From assembly GCA_000474255.1 (NCBI GenBank), contig BATO01000005.1, positions 1 through 64,000 of the forward strand: a stretch of 64,000 nucleotides of DNA. The letters are read 5' to 3'. Positions 17,180 to 25,242 of this stretch are shown piece after piece; the stretch's first letter is position 1; every line of letters starts with the position of its first letter. Below the pieces are notes generated by a model. The model saw only the letters and a program-made list of their open reading frames with translations. It was not told where the DNA came from and did not search any database. The translations under genes were made by a program, and so were the position numbers. The DNA is from Aquipseudomonas alcaligenes MRY13-0052 (GTDB lineage: Bacteria > Pseudomonadota > Gammaproteobacteria > Pseudomonadales > Pseudomonadaceae).

Positions 17180-17208
17180 TTGACGGCTATCTCGTGTTTG
17201 CCAATACT
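17180..17208 (+). promoter_or_regulatory. Sigma-70 promoter of bifA
   Basis: -35 TTGACG (17180-17185) and -10 AATACT (17203-17208), spaced exactly 17 bp. The leader would be about 37 nt to the TTG start at 17252, which excludes the longer frame opening at 17165. The rest of the gap 16912-17179 shows no gene. Confidence 0.7.
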
Positions 17209-17251
17209 CAAGCGGTCTGACGCCTACCGGCATCGAACAAGGAATCCCTAC

Positions 17252-19318
17252 TTGAAGCTGGATCTCAAACACAGCTTGTCACTGAAGTTGCTCCGCGTGG
17301 TGCTCCTGTCCGCGCTGGTGGTCGGTGTAGTGCTGAGCTGCGCGCAGATTGTGTTCGACGTCTACAAGACTCGGCAGGCGGTGGCCAACGATGCCCACCG
17401 CATCCTCGGCATGTTCCGCGATCCCTCGACCCAGGCCGTCTACAGCCTCGATCGGGAGATGGGCATGCAGGTGATCGAGGGCTTGTTCCAGCACGAGTCG
17501 GTCCGCTTCGCCGCCATCGGCCACCCCAACGAGCCCATGCTCGCCGAGAAGTCGCGCCCGCTGATGGAGCTGCCGACCCGCTGGCTCACCGATGCCATCC
17601 TCGGCAAGGAACAGAACTTCACCACCCAACTGGTGGGCCGCGGCCCGTACAGCGAGTACTACGGCGACCTCAACATCACCCTGGACACCGCGCCCTACGG
17701 CGAGGACTTCGTCGTCAGCTCGGTGATCATTTTCGTCTCCGGGGTGCTGCGCGCCCTGGCCATGGGCCTGGTGCTCTACTCGGTCTACCACTGGCTGCTG
17801 ACCAAGCCGCTGTCGAAGATCATCGAGCACCTCACCAACATCAATCCCGACCGCCCCAGCGAGCACAAGCTGCCCATGCTCAAGGGCAACGAGAAGAACG
17901 AACTGGGGTTGTGGATAAACACCGCCAACGAGCTGTTGGCCTCCATCGAGCGCAATACCCACCTGCGCCGGGAGGCGGAGAACAGCCTGCTGCGCATGGC
18001 CCAGTACGACTTCCTCACCGGGCTGCCCAACCGCCAGCAACTGCAGCAGCAGCTGGACCAGATCCTCGATGACGCCGGCCGCCTGCAGCGCCGCGTCGCC
18101 GTGCTCTGCGTCGGCCTGGACGACTTCAAGGGCGTCAACGAACAGTTCAGCTACCAGACCGGCGACCAGTTGCTGATCGCCCTCGCCGACCGCCTGCGTG
18201 GCCACAGCGGCCGCCTCGGCGCCCTGGCCCGCCTGGGTGGCGACCAGTTCGCCCTGGTCCAGGCCGATATCGAACAACCCTATGAAGCGGCCGAACTGGC
18301 CCAGAGCGTGCTCGACGACCTCGAGGCGCCCTTCGCCCTGGAACAGCAGGAGGTGCGCCTGCGCGCCACCATCGGCATCACCCTGTTCCCGGAAGACGGC
18401 GACAGCACCGAGAAGCTGCTGCAGAAAGCCGAACAGACCATGACCCTGGCCAAGAGCCGCTCGCGCAACCGCTACCAGTTCTACATCGCCAGCGTCGACA
18501 GCGAGATGCGCCGGCGGCGCGAGCTGGAGAAAGACCTGCGCGAAGCACTCAACCGCAACGAACTGCACCTGGTCTACCAGCCCCAGGTCGACTACCGCGA
18601 CCACCGCGTGGTGGGCGTCGAGGCGCTCCTGCGCTGGCAGCACCCGCAGCACGGCTTCGTGCCGCCGGACCTGTTCATCCCCCTGGCCGAACAGAACGGC
18701 ATGATCATCCCCATCGGCGAATGGGTGCTGGACCAGGCCTGCCGCCAGCTGCGCGAATGGCACGACCAGGGCTTCAGCGAACTGCGCATGGCCATCAACC
18801 TGTCCACCGTGCAACTGCACCACGCCGAGCTGCCACGGGTGGTGAACAACCTGCTGCAGGTCTACCGCCTGCCGCCGCGCAGCCTGGAAGTGGAAGTCAC
18901 CGAGACCGGCCTGATGGAGGACATCTCCACCGCCGCCCAACACCTGCTGAGCCTGCGCCGCTCCGGCGCGCTGATCGCGATCGACGACTTCGGGACCGGC
19001 TACTCCTCCCTGAGCTACCTGAAGAGCCTGCCGCTGGACAAGATCAAGATCGACAAGAGCTTCGTCCAGGACGTGCTCGAGGACGAGGACGACGCCACCA
19101 TCGTGCGCGCCATCATCCAGCTCGCCCGCAGCCTGGGCATGCAGGTGATCGCCGAAGGCGTGGAGACCCAGGAGCAGGAGGCGTACATCATCTCCCAGGG
19201 CTGCAACGAGGGACAGGGCTACCTCTACAGCAAACCCCTCCCCGCCCGCGAACTCACCGGCTACCTCAAGCAGGCCCGCCGCCTGACCAACGCCGCCTCC
19301 AACCCCGCGACGCTCTGA
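17252..19318 (+). CDS. bifA: c-di-GMP phosphodiesterase BifA
   Basis: A 688-residue inner-membrane protein. TTG at 17252 is chosen for its AAGGA Shine-Dalgarno, the promoter position and the start LKLDLKHSLSLKLLR, which matches BifA as I remember it. Order: first helix (about 12-35), periplasmic sensor region, second helix near 160-180, a short HAMP-like linker, a GGDEF-like domain with degenerate G329-GDQF333 (no cyclase activity expected), and an EAL domain with intact E457-A-L459 and 'DDFGTGYSSL'. BifA degrades c-di-GMP and so lowers biofilm formation and promotes swarming. Monocistronic, ending in a strong terminator. Confidence 0.93.
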   Translation: MKLDLKHSLSLKLLRVVLLSALVVGVVLSCAQIVFDVYKTRQAVANDAHRILGMFRDPSTQAVYSLDREMGMQVIEGLFQHESVRFAAIGHPNEPMLAEKSRPLMELPTRWLTDAILGKEQNFTTQLVGRGPYSEYYGDLNITLDTAPYGEDFVVSSVIIFVSGVLRALAMGLVLYSVYHWLLTKPLSKIIEHLTNINPDRPSEHKLPMLKGNEKNELGLWINTANELLASIERNTHLRREAENSLLRMAQYDFLTGLPNRQQLQQQLDQILDDAGRLQRRVAVLCVGLDDFKGVNEQFSYQTGDQLLIALADRLRGHSGRLGALARLGGDQFALVQADIEQPYEAAELAQSVLDDLEAPFALEQQEVRLRATIGITLFPEDGDSTEKLLQKAEQTMTLAKSRSRNRYQFYIASVDSEMRRRRELEKDLREALNRNELHLVYQPQVDYRDHRVVGVEALLRWQHPQHGFVPPDLFIPLAEQNGMIIPIGEWVLDQACRQLREWHDQGFSELRMAINLSTVQLHHAELPRVVNNLLQVYRLPPRSLEVEVTETGLMEDISTAAQHLLSLRRSGALIAIDDFGTGYSSLSYLKSLPLDKIKIDKSFVQDVLEDEDDATIVRAIIQLARSLGMQVIAEGVETQEQEAYIISQGCNEGQGYLYSKPLPARELTGYLKQARRLTNAASNPATL

Positions 19319-19330
19319 ATCCCGACCATG

Positions 19331-19360
19331 AAAAAGCCCGCCTCGATGGCGGGCTTTTTT
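19331..19360 (+). terminator. Terminator of bifA
   Basis: Stem AAAAAGCCCGCC/GGCGGGCTTTTT with a 5-nt loop and T run. The outer flanks (ACCATG/CATGGT) extend the pairing, so it can work in both directions. Confidence 0.9.
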
Positions 19361-19390
19361 CATGGTTGCCGTTCGGCTTCGTGCGTGCCC

Positions 19391-19453
19391 TTCCCGGGCT
19401 GAAGCCCGGGCTACGGAGCTCGTAGGTTGGCGCCGAGCGCAGCGAGGCCCAAC
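19391..19453. repeat. Two short dispersed intergenic repeats
   Basis: First, a perfect hairpin CCCGGGCTGAAGCCCGGG (from 19393), with a relative at 41957-41974 (CCCGGGCCTCAGCCCGGG). Second, GTAGGTTGGCGCCGAGCG... to CCCAAC at 19422-19453, the same element as inside the two 85-bp units near 2.4-2.6 kb. Confidence 0.8.
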
Positions 19454-19469
19454 GCAGAGGCGCCAGGCA

Positions 19470-20381
19470 TCACACCAGCCCCGTCACCTGCAGCAGGTAC
19501 ACGGTGGCCACCGCGCCGATGATGCACACGGCAGCCCCGCCCAGGGCCTGCCAGTAGAAGGAGCGTGCGAGCACGTCCTCGCCATGGCTGGAGAGCAGGA
19601 AAGGCCGCGACTCGCCCGGCTTGCACAGGTGGTTGACCGCGGGCGCGGCGCTGGTGGAGCGGTGGCGGTCCTCGGCCTCCAGTTGGGCGGCGAGGCGCAC
19701 GCGGTTCCACTCGGCCTCGTCCAGCTGGCCATCGCCGTTGCTGTCGAAGCGCCGCAGCAGGCCGCTGAAGTCGCTCTTCCATTCACGGATCACCGCGCCC
19801 TGGGCTGCCGTGCCATCGAAGCCCTGGTGGCCGGCACCGGCGGTGTGGAAATCACCGATGGCATAGAGCGGGCCGCCGAGGTGCAGGCGCTCCTCGGTGT
19901 AACGGTATTCGCCGCCCCCCAGCAGCATGCCGAGGAAACCGGGCTGCGCCGCGACATTGCGCGGGTGGCGCTGGTTGCCCTTCCACACCTCGCGGGTGGA
20001 GGGGCGCACTTCGGCGCCGCGCGGGTCGATCAGGCAATCGCCGGTGCCATCGCCCAGTTGCAGCCACTGGTCGCTGGTGCCGCTCTCGATCACCCGCCAG
20101 CTCTTGTTCTTGCCGCTCTCCTGGTACTCCTCGATACGGAAGCGCCACCACAGGCAGGGCTTGCCGGTGAGCGGCGCCTGCAGCTGGCCGAGGGTGGATT
20201 CCTGGAGAACGCCATAGAGCTCGACATAGCCCTGGGCGGCGGAGCGGATCTTCGAGGTCGGCGTATCCAGCAGGAAGCGCGCCTCGGACAGGCGCTTGAG
20301 GCACCACCAGCCGCCGCCGAAGAAGGCGCCGAGGCTGAAGGCCAGGCTCATCGCGAGCCCGGCGGCATCGCCACTGACCAT
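19470..20381 (-). CDS. GIDE-like membrane protein with an EF-hand
   Basis: A 303-residue protein. An N-terminal hydrophobic helix (about 8-27) is followed by a GIDE-type domain (about 45-200), with 'LYGVLQ', 'LTGKPCLWWRFRIEEY' and 'LIDPRGAEVRPS', the pattern of the MULAN-like 'E3 ubiquitin ligase' family without a RING. A canonical EF-hand loop follows (D-S-N-G-D-G-Q-L-D-E-A-E, about residue 222), and a C-terminal helix (about 280-300). Calcium binding by the loop is predicted. Its start overlaps the stop of lemA (TGATG), so both are co-translated. The function of LemA/GIDE pairs is not established. Confidence 0.82.
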   Translation of the reverse strand: MVSGDAAGLAMSLAFSLGAFFGGGWWCLKRLSEARFLLDTPTSKIRSAAQGYVELYGVLQESTLGQLQAPLTGKPCLWWRFRIEEYQESGKNKSWRVIESGTSDQWLQLGDGTGDCLIDPRGAEVRPSTREVWKGNQRHPRNVAAQPGFLGMLLGGGEYRYTEERLHLGGPLYAIGDFHTAGAGHQGFDGTAAQGAVIREWKSDFSGLLRRFDSNGDGQLDEAEWNRVRLAAQLEAEDRHRSTSAAPAVNHLCKPGESRPFLLSSHGEDVLARSFYWQALGGAAVCIIGAVATVYLLQVTGLV

Positions 20382-20953
20382 CAGTTGAACAGCGACTTGA
20401 GGTCGACGTCGGCCTTCTCGGCCTCGCTGAACACCAGCAGCTCGGCGGGCTTGAAGCCGAACAGGCGGGCCAGCAGCACATCCGGGAACTGCTCGATGCG
20501 CACGTTGTTGAGGTTGACCGCTTCGTTGTACAGCTCGCGCCGGTCGGCGATGCCGTTCTCCAGGCCGCTGATGCGCTGCTGGAGGAACTGGAAGCTTTCG
20601 TTGGCCTTGAGCTGGGGGTAGTTCTCCGCCAGGGCAAAAAGCTGGCCCAGGCCGGCACGCAGGCCGCTCTCGGCCTGGCCCAGGGCGCCGACGTCGCCAC
20701 GCTCGCGGGCGCTGGCCACGGCGTTGCGCGCGGCGATGACGTTTTCCAGGGTGGTGCGTTCGTGCTGCATGTACTGCTTGCAGGTCTCCACCAGCTTGGG
20801 CAGCTCGTCATGGCGCTGCTTGAGCAGCACCTCGATGTTCGACCAGGCCTTGGTCACGCCGTGCTTGAGGCGCACCAAGGCGTTATAGAGGGTCACCGCG
20901 TAGGCGGCGACCAGCAGGGCAGCAACGATCAGGGCGACACTGGTCAGGGACAT
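20381..20953 (-). CDS. lemA: LemA family protein
   Basis: A 191-residue protein; the start at 20953 was chosen for GGAG 8 nt upstream and for its position at the N-terminal helix. One membrane helix (about 3-22, 'SVALIVAALLVAAYAVTLYNAL') is followed by a four-helix LemA bundle with the signature 'KAWSNIEVLLKQRHDELPKLVETCKQYM' and 'ARNAV'. The C-terminus 'LLARLFGFKPAELLVFSEAEKADVDLKSLF' is typical. It is first in a two-gene operon with the GIDE/EF-hand protein, and probably anchors an envelope complex. Note that the family name does not mean the LemA sensor kinase GacS. Confidence 0.9.
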   Translation of the reverse strand: MSLTSVALIVAALLVAAYAVTLYNALVRLKHGVTKAWSNIEVLLKQRHDELPKLVETCKQYMQHERTTLENVIAARNAVASARERGDVGALGQAESGLRAGLGQLFALAENYPQLKANESFQFLQQRISGLENGIADRRELYNEAVNLNNVRIEQFPDVLLARLFGFKPAELLVFSEAEKADVDLKSLFN

Positions 20954-21072
20954 GCGAGCAACTCCTTGGCTTCGGTGGAACAAGACTGCTGGCATTCTAA
21001 CGTCAGCCCGGCTGGCGCATAGAGACCACGGGCACATCCCGCATCCAGGGGACGCTGCATCGGGCCTTTTCA

Positions 21073-21095
21073 AAAATGCAAATCTTTCGCATTAT
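21073..21095 (+). promoter_or_regulatory. Putative Fur box before the imelysin cluster
   Basis: ATGCAAATCTTTCGCAT (21076-21092) is an imperfect palindrome inside an AT-rich island (AAAATGCAAATC...CATTAT) 60-80 bp before the icmP ATG. It resembles a relaxed Fur site. Iron control of imelysin loci is known in several bacteria, so the position is sensible, but the match is only moderate. Confidence 0.45.
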
Positions 21096-21154
21096 GTCGC
21101 GGTTTCTCGGGCGCAATTGCGCCACGTCCCCCACAACACGCAAAGGAATTCGCC

Positions 21155-22492
21155 ATGAGTCGTATGCCCCTGGCTACTGCCAGCCTGCTTGCCATTGCCA
21201 TCACTCTCGCCGGTTGCGGCGACGACAAGGGCAAGGCCGCCGCACCGCAAGCCGCCGCTCCAGCAGCCGCCAGCAGCACGCCTGCCGCGACCGTAGCGAA
21301 AGTCGACGAAGCCGCCGCCAAGGCCGTGGTCAACCACTACGCCGACCTGGCCCTGGCCGTGTTCAGCGATGCCCACAGCACCGCCGTGAACCTGCAGAAA
21401 GCCGTCGACGCCTTCATCGCCAAGCCTGGCGACGACACCCTGAAAGCCGCCCGCGAAGCCTGGCTGGCCGCGCGCACCCCGTACATGCAGAGCGAAGTCT
21501 TCCGCTTCGGCAACGCCGTTGTCGACGATTGGGAAGGCGGCCTCAACGCCTGGCCGCTGGACGAAGGCCTGATCGACTACGTCGCCAAGGACTACCAGCA
21601 TGCGCTGGGCAACCCGGGCGCCACCGCCAACATCATCGCCAACAAGGAAATCCAGGTCGGCGAAGACAAGATCGACGTCACCGAGATCACCGGTGAGAAG
21701 CTCTCCAGCCTGAACGAGCTGGGCGGTTCCGAAGCCAACGTCGCCACCGGCTACCACGCCATCGAATTCCTCCTCTGGGGCCAGGACCTGAACGGCACCG
21801 GCCCGGGCGCCGGCAACCGCCCGGCTACCGACTACGCCCAGGGCAAGGACTGCACCGGCGGCAACTGCGACCGCCGCGCCGCCTACCTGAAGGCCGCCAC
21901 CGACCTGCTGGTCAGCGACCTGGACTACATGGTTGGCCAGTGGAAAGCCGGCGTTGCCGACAACTACCGCGCCAAGCTGGAAGCCGAACCGGCCGAATCC
22001 GGCCTGCGCAAGATGCTCTTCGGCATGGGCAGCCTGTCCCTGGGCGAACTGGCCGGCGAGCGCATGAAGGTCGCGCTGGAAGCCAACTCCCCTGAAGACG
22101 AGCACGACTGCTTCAGCGACAACACCCACAATTCGCACTTCTACAACGGCAAGGGCATCCGCAACGTCTACCTGGGCGAGTACAAGAAGGTCGACGGCAC
22201 CACCCTGACCGGCCCGAGCCTGTCGTCCCTGGTCGCCAAGACCGACGCCGCGACCGACGCCACCCTGAAGGCCGACCTGGAAGCCACCGAAGCCAAGCTG
22301 CAGGTCCTGGTGGACAGCGCCAACAAGGGCGTGCACTTCGACCAGCTGATTGCCCCGGACAACGCCGAAGGCAACCAGATCGTCCGTGACGCCATCGCCG
22401 CCCTGGTCAAGCAGACCGGTGCCATCGAGCAAGCCGCTGGCAAGCTGGGCATCAGCGACCTGAAACCGGACAACGCCGATCACGAATTCTGA
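21155..22492 (+). CDS. icmP: Imelysin-family lipoprotein IcmP
   Basis: A 445-residue protein with a lipobox ending at C21 (ITLAGC), hence an envelope lipoprotein. It has two imelysin helical halves. The family GxHxxE motif is G199-Y-H201-AI-E204, just before 'FLLWGQDLNGTG'. 'DYAQGKDCTGGNCDRR' supplies a Cys pair. Described as insulin-cleaving metalloprotease IcmP in P. aeruginosa (PA4370); most imelysins are now thought to serve periplasmic iron handling. It stands first of four similarly oriented genes, with its own strong terminator before the next. Confidence 0.9.
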   Translation: MSRMPLATASLLAIAITLAGCGDDKGKAAAPQAAAPAAASSTPAATVAKVDEAAAKAVVNHYADLALAVFSDAHSTAVNLQKAVDAFIAKPGDDTLKAAREAWLAARTPYMQSEVFRFGNAVVDDWEGGLNAWPLDEGLIDYVAKDYQHALGNPGATANIIANKEIQVGEDKIDVTEITGEKLSSLNELGGSEANVATGYHAIEFLLWGQDLNGTGPGAGNRPATDYAQGKDCTGGNCDRRAAYLKAATDLLVSDLDYMVGQWKAGVADNYRAKLEAEPAESGLRKMLFGMGSLSLGELAGERMKVALEANSPEDEHDCFSDNTHNSHFYNGKGIRNVYLGEYKKVDGTTLTGPSLSSLVAKTDAATDATLKADLEATEAKLQVLVDSANKGVHFDQLIAPDNAEGNQIVRDAIAALVKQTGAIEQAAGKLGISDLKPDNADHEF

Positions 22493-22510
22493 TCGACCCG
22501 GTAACAAGCG

Positions 22511-22545
22511 AAGCGGATGCGGCGCAACGCCGCATCCGCTTTTTT
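22511..22545 (+). terminator. Terminator of icmP
   Basis: Perfect 14-bp stem, AAGCGGATGCGGCG (22511-22524)/CGCCGCATCCGCTT (22528-22541), 3-nt loop, T run. The following 190 bp to the next gene hold an AT-rich patch (22668-22700) that may carry that gene's promoter. Confidence 0.92.
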
Positions 22546-22738
22546 GTGGGCGCTCGTCAGCCCGCGAAAGAGCAGCGCAGGGCCGCTCCCCATGCGGGCC
22601 CCAGCTTCTTCCCCGGGCCTTTTGACGCACCCGCCCGAGCAGCGGATCGCCCTCATGGGCAAACGCAAATCCCTCTTATTTAATGATCCTTCGCCTGCTA
22701 ACATTGCCCGCCTGTTTTCAGCCGACCGGACCCCGCCA

Positions 22739-24166
22739 ATGCCCGCTTCATCGGCCTTGCGCCGCGCATTTCCCCTGCTGCTAGTACTTGGCCTGGGCGC
22801 TTGCGACGACGCGCCACGCTTCACCCAGGCAGAGCCGGGTGAGCACCTTTCCGGCGGCGCCACCACGGTCGACCAGAGTGACCGCAACGCCTTCTCGCTG
22901 CCCTCGGCCAACCTGCCGCCGAGCCGGCGCCTGGACTTCAGCGTCGGCAACAGCTTCTTCCGCAATCCCTGGGTGATCGCGCCCTCCTCCACCACCGCCC
23001 GTGATGGCCTGGGCCCGCTGTTCAACACCAACGCCTGCCAGAACTGCCACATCAAGGACGGCCGCGGCCATCCGCCCGAGCCGGGCGCGATCAATGCCGT
23101 GTCCATGCTGGTGCGCCTGTCCATCCCGGCCGAAGCCAAGGCCGAGCACCAGCGCACCCTGGAGCGCCTGGGCGTGGTGCCCGAACCGGTGTACGGCGGC
23201 CAGCTGCAGGACGTGGCCATCCCCGGCGTCGCCCCGGAAGGCAAGGTGCGCATGCGCTATGAGACGGTGCCGGTGACCCTCGCCGACGGCACCCGTGTGG
23301 AGCTGCAGAAGCCGACCCTGGAAATCACCCAGCTCGGCTACGGCCCCATGCACCCGCAGACCATGTTCTCCGCCCGCGTCGCCCCGCCGATGATCGGCCT
23401 GGGCCTGCTGGAGGCCATTCCCGAAGCCGCCATCCTCGCCAACGTGGGCGTCTCGAAGGACAAGCCCGCCGGCATCGTCGGCCGCGCCAACCAGGTCTGG
23501 GATGACGCCGCCGGCAAGACCGTGCTCGGCCGCTTCGGCTGGAAGGCCGGCCAGCCCAGCCTCAACCAGCAGAACGCCCACGCCTTCTCCGGCGACATGG
23601 GCCTGACCACCAGCCTGCTGCCCCGCGACGACTGCATGCCCGCCCAGGTCGACTGCCTGGCCGCGGTCAACGGCGGCGTGCCCGAGGTCAGCGACAACAT
23701 CCTGCGCCTGGTGCTGTTCTATGCCCGCAACCTCGCCGTGCCCGCACGGCGCCAGGTGAACGACCCGCAGGTGCTCGACGGCAAAGGGCTGTTCCACCAG
23801 GCCGGCTGCCAGGGCTGCCACGTACCAAGCTTCACCACCGGCAGCGATGCCGCCGAGCCGGAGCTTGCCAACCAGGTGATCCGCCCCTACAGCGACCTGC
23901 TGCTGCACGACATGGGCGAGGGGCTGGCCGACGGCCGTCCCGAGTTCCAGGCAAGCGGCCGCGACTGGCGCACCGCGCCCCTCTGGGGCATCGGCCTGAC
24001 CGAAGCGGTCAATGGCCACACCCGTTTCCTTCACGATGGGCGCGCCCGCAACCTGCTCGAGGCCATCCTCTGGCACGGCGGCGAGGCCGAGACGGCGAAA
24101 CAGACCGTCATGCGCTATGACGCTGGACAGCGAGCCGCGCTGCTGGCATTCCTGAATTCCCTTTAA
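22739..24166 (+). CDS. Di-heme thiol-oxidoreductase-like c-type cytochrome lipoprotein
   Basis: A 475-residue protein; the start at 22739 gives a clean lipoprotein signal peptide (lipobox GLGAC, C22). Two heme c attachment motifs are present: C100-QN-C103-H104 and C357-QG-C360-H361. The spacing and 'LFNTNACQNCHIKDGRGHPP' fit the DUF1111 di-heme family related to bacterial cytochrome c peroxidases (MauG-like). It probably acts as an envelope electron-transfer partner of the flanking imelysins, for example for Fe(II)/Fe(III) cycling (inference). The next gene starts 10 bp downstream. An upstream extension of the frame to 22517 is not credible. Confidence 0.87.
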   Translation: MPASSALRRAFPLLLVLGLGACDDAPRFTQAEPGEHLSGGATTVDQSDRNAFSLPSANLPPSRRLDFSVGNSFFRNPWVIAPSSTTARDGLGPLFNTNACQNCHIKDGRGHPPEPGAINAVSMLVRLSIPAEAKAEHQRTLERLGVVPEPVYGGQLQDVAIPGVAPEGKVRMRYETVPVTLADGTRVELQKPTLEITQLGYGPMHPQTMFSARVAPPMIGLGLLEAIPEAAILANVGVSKDKPAGIVGRANQVWDDAAGKTVLGRFGWKAGQPSLNQQNAHAFSGDMGLTTSLLPRDDCMPAQVDCLAAVNGGVPEVSDNILRLVLFYARNLAVPARRQVNDPQVLDGKGLFHQAGCQGCHVPSFTTGSDAAEPELANQVIRPYSDLLLHDMGEGLADGRPEFQASGRDWRTAPLWGIGLTEAVNGHTRFLHDGRARNLLEAILWHGGEAETAKQTVMRYDAGQRAALLAFLNSL

Positions 24167-24176
24167 GGAGCCCTGC

Positions 24177-25241
24177 ATGTTCAGACCCAAACTGCTCTTC
24201 ACCAGCCTCGCCGCCCTGGCTCTCGGCGCCTGCGCCCCACAGGACCCGCAAGCCCAGGCCACCGCTGCACTGGCCAAGCAGGTGATCCTGCCCACCTACA
24301 GCCGCTGGGTGGAAGCCGACCGCGCCCTGGCCGCCAGCGCCCTGGCGTTCTGCTCCGGCAAGGAAGAGCTGGACAAGGCCCGCGCCGATTTCCTCGTGGC
24401 ACAGAAGGCCTGGGCCGAGCTGCAGCCGCTGATGGTCGGTCCGCTGGCCGAAGGCAACCGCGCCTGGCAGGTGCAGTTCTGGCCGGACAAGAAGAACCTG
24501 GTGGGTCGCCAGGTCGAGCAGTTGGTCAAGGCCAAGCCCGACATCGACGCCGCCGGCCTGGCCAAGTCCAGCGTCGTGGTGCAGGGCCTCTCGGCCTACG
24601 AATACATCCTCTTCGACAGCAACCTGGACCTGGCCGACCAGGAACAGAAGGCCCGCTACTGCCCGCTGCTGGAAGCCATCGGCCAGCGCCAGCAGAGCCT
24701 CGCCGAGGAAATCCTCGCCTCCTGGAACAGCAAGGACGGCATGCTCGAGCAACTGAGCAAGTTCCCCAACCAGCGCTATGCGGACTCCCACGAGGCCGTC
24801 TCCGAGCTGCTGCGGGTCCAGGTCACCGCCCTGGACACCCTGAAGAAGAAGCTCGGCACGCCCATGGGCCGCCAGACCAAGAGCCAGCCGCAGCCCTACC
24901 AGGCCGATGGCTGGCGCAGCGACACCTCCCTGGCCAGCCTGGGCGCCAGCCTGCTCAGCGCCGAGCAGCTGTGGCAGGGCGCCGACGGCAAGGGCATCCG
25001 CAGCCTGCTGGGCGATGACCAGAAGGCCCTGGCGGAGAAGATCGACGCCGCCTACGCCGACGCCCGCGCCAAGCTCGAAGCCCTGGACCCGCCGCTGAGC
25101 AAACTGCTGCAGAGCGAGGAAGGCCTCAAGCAACTGAACGTCTTCTACGACAGCCTCGACGTGGTGCACCGCCTGCACTCCAACGAGCTGGCCCGCGTCC
25201 TCAACGTGCAACTCGGCTTCAACGCCAACGATGGTGACTGA
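24177..25241 (+). CDS. Second imelysin-family lipoprotein
   Basis: A 354-residue protein with a lipobox (LGAC, C19). It has imelysin-type helices with the conserved N-terminal 'VILPTYSRWVEADRALAASALAFC' and a variant of the metal motif, 'GLSAYEYILFD', in which the His of GxHxxE is replaced. The variant may mean altered metal binding compared with IcmP. It lies 10 bp after the di-heme gene and overlaps the frame opening of the next gene, so it is part of one operon. Confidence 0.87.
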   Translation: MFRPKLLFTSLAALALGACAPQDPQAQATAALAKQVILPTYSRWVEADRALAASALAFCSGKEELDKARADFLVAQKAWAELQPLMVGPLAEGNRAWQVQFWPDKKNLVGRQVEQLVKAKPDIDAAGLAKSSVVVQGLSAYEYILFDSNLDLADQEQKARYCPLLEAIGQRQQSLAEEILASWNSKDGMLEQLSKFPNQRYADSHEAVSELLRVQVTALDTLKKKLGTPMGRQTKSQPQPYQADGWRSDTSLASLGASLLSAEQLWQGADGKGIRSLLGDDQKALAEKIDAAYADARAKLEALDPPLSKLLQSEEGLKQLNVFYDSLDVVHRLHSNELARVLNVQLGFNANDGD

Positions 25242-25242
25242 T

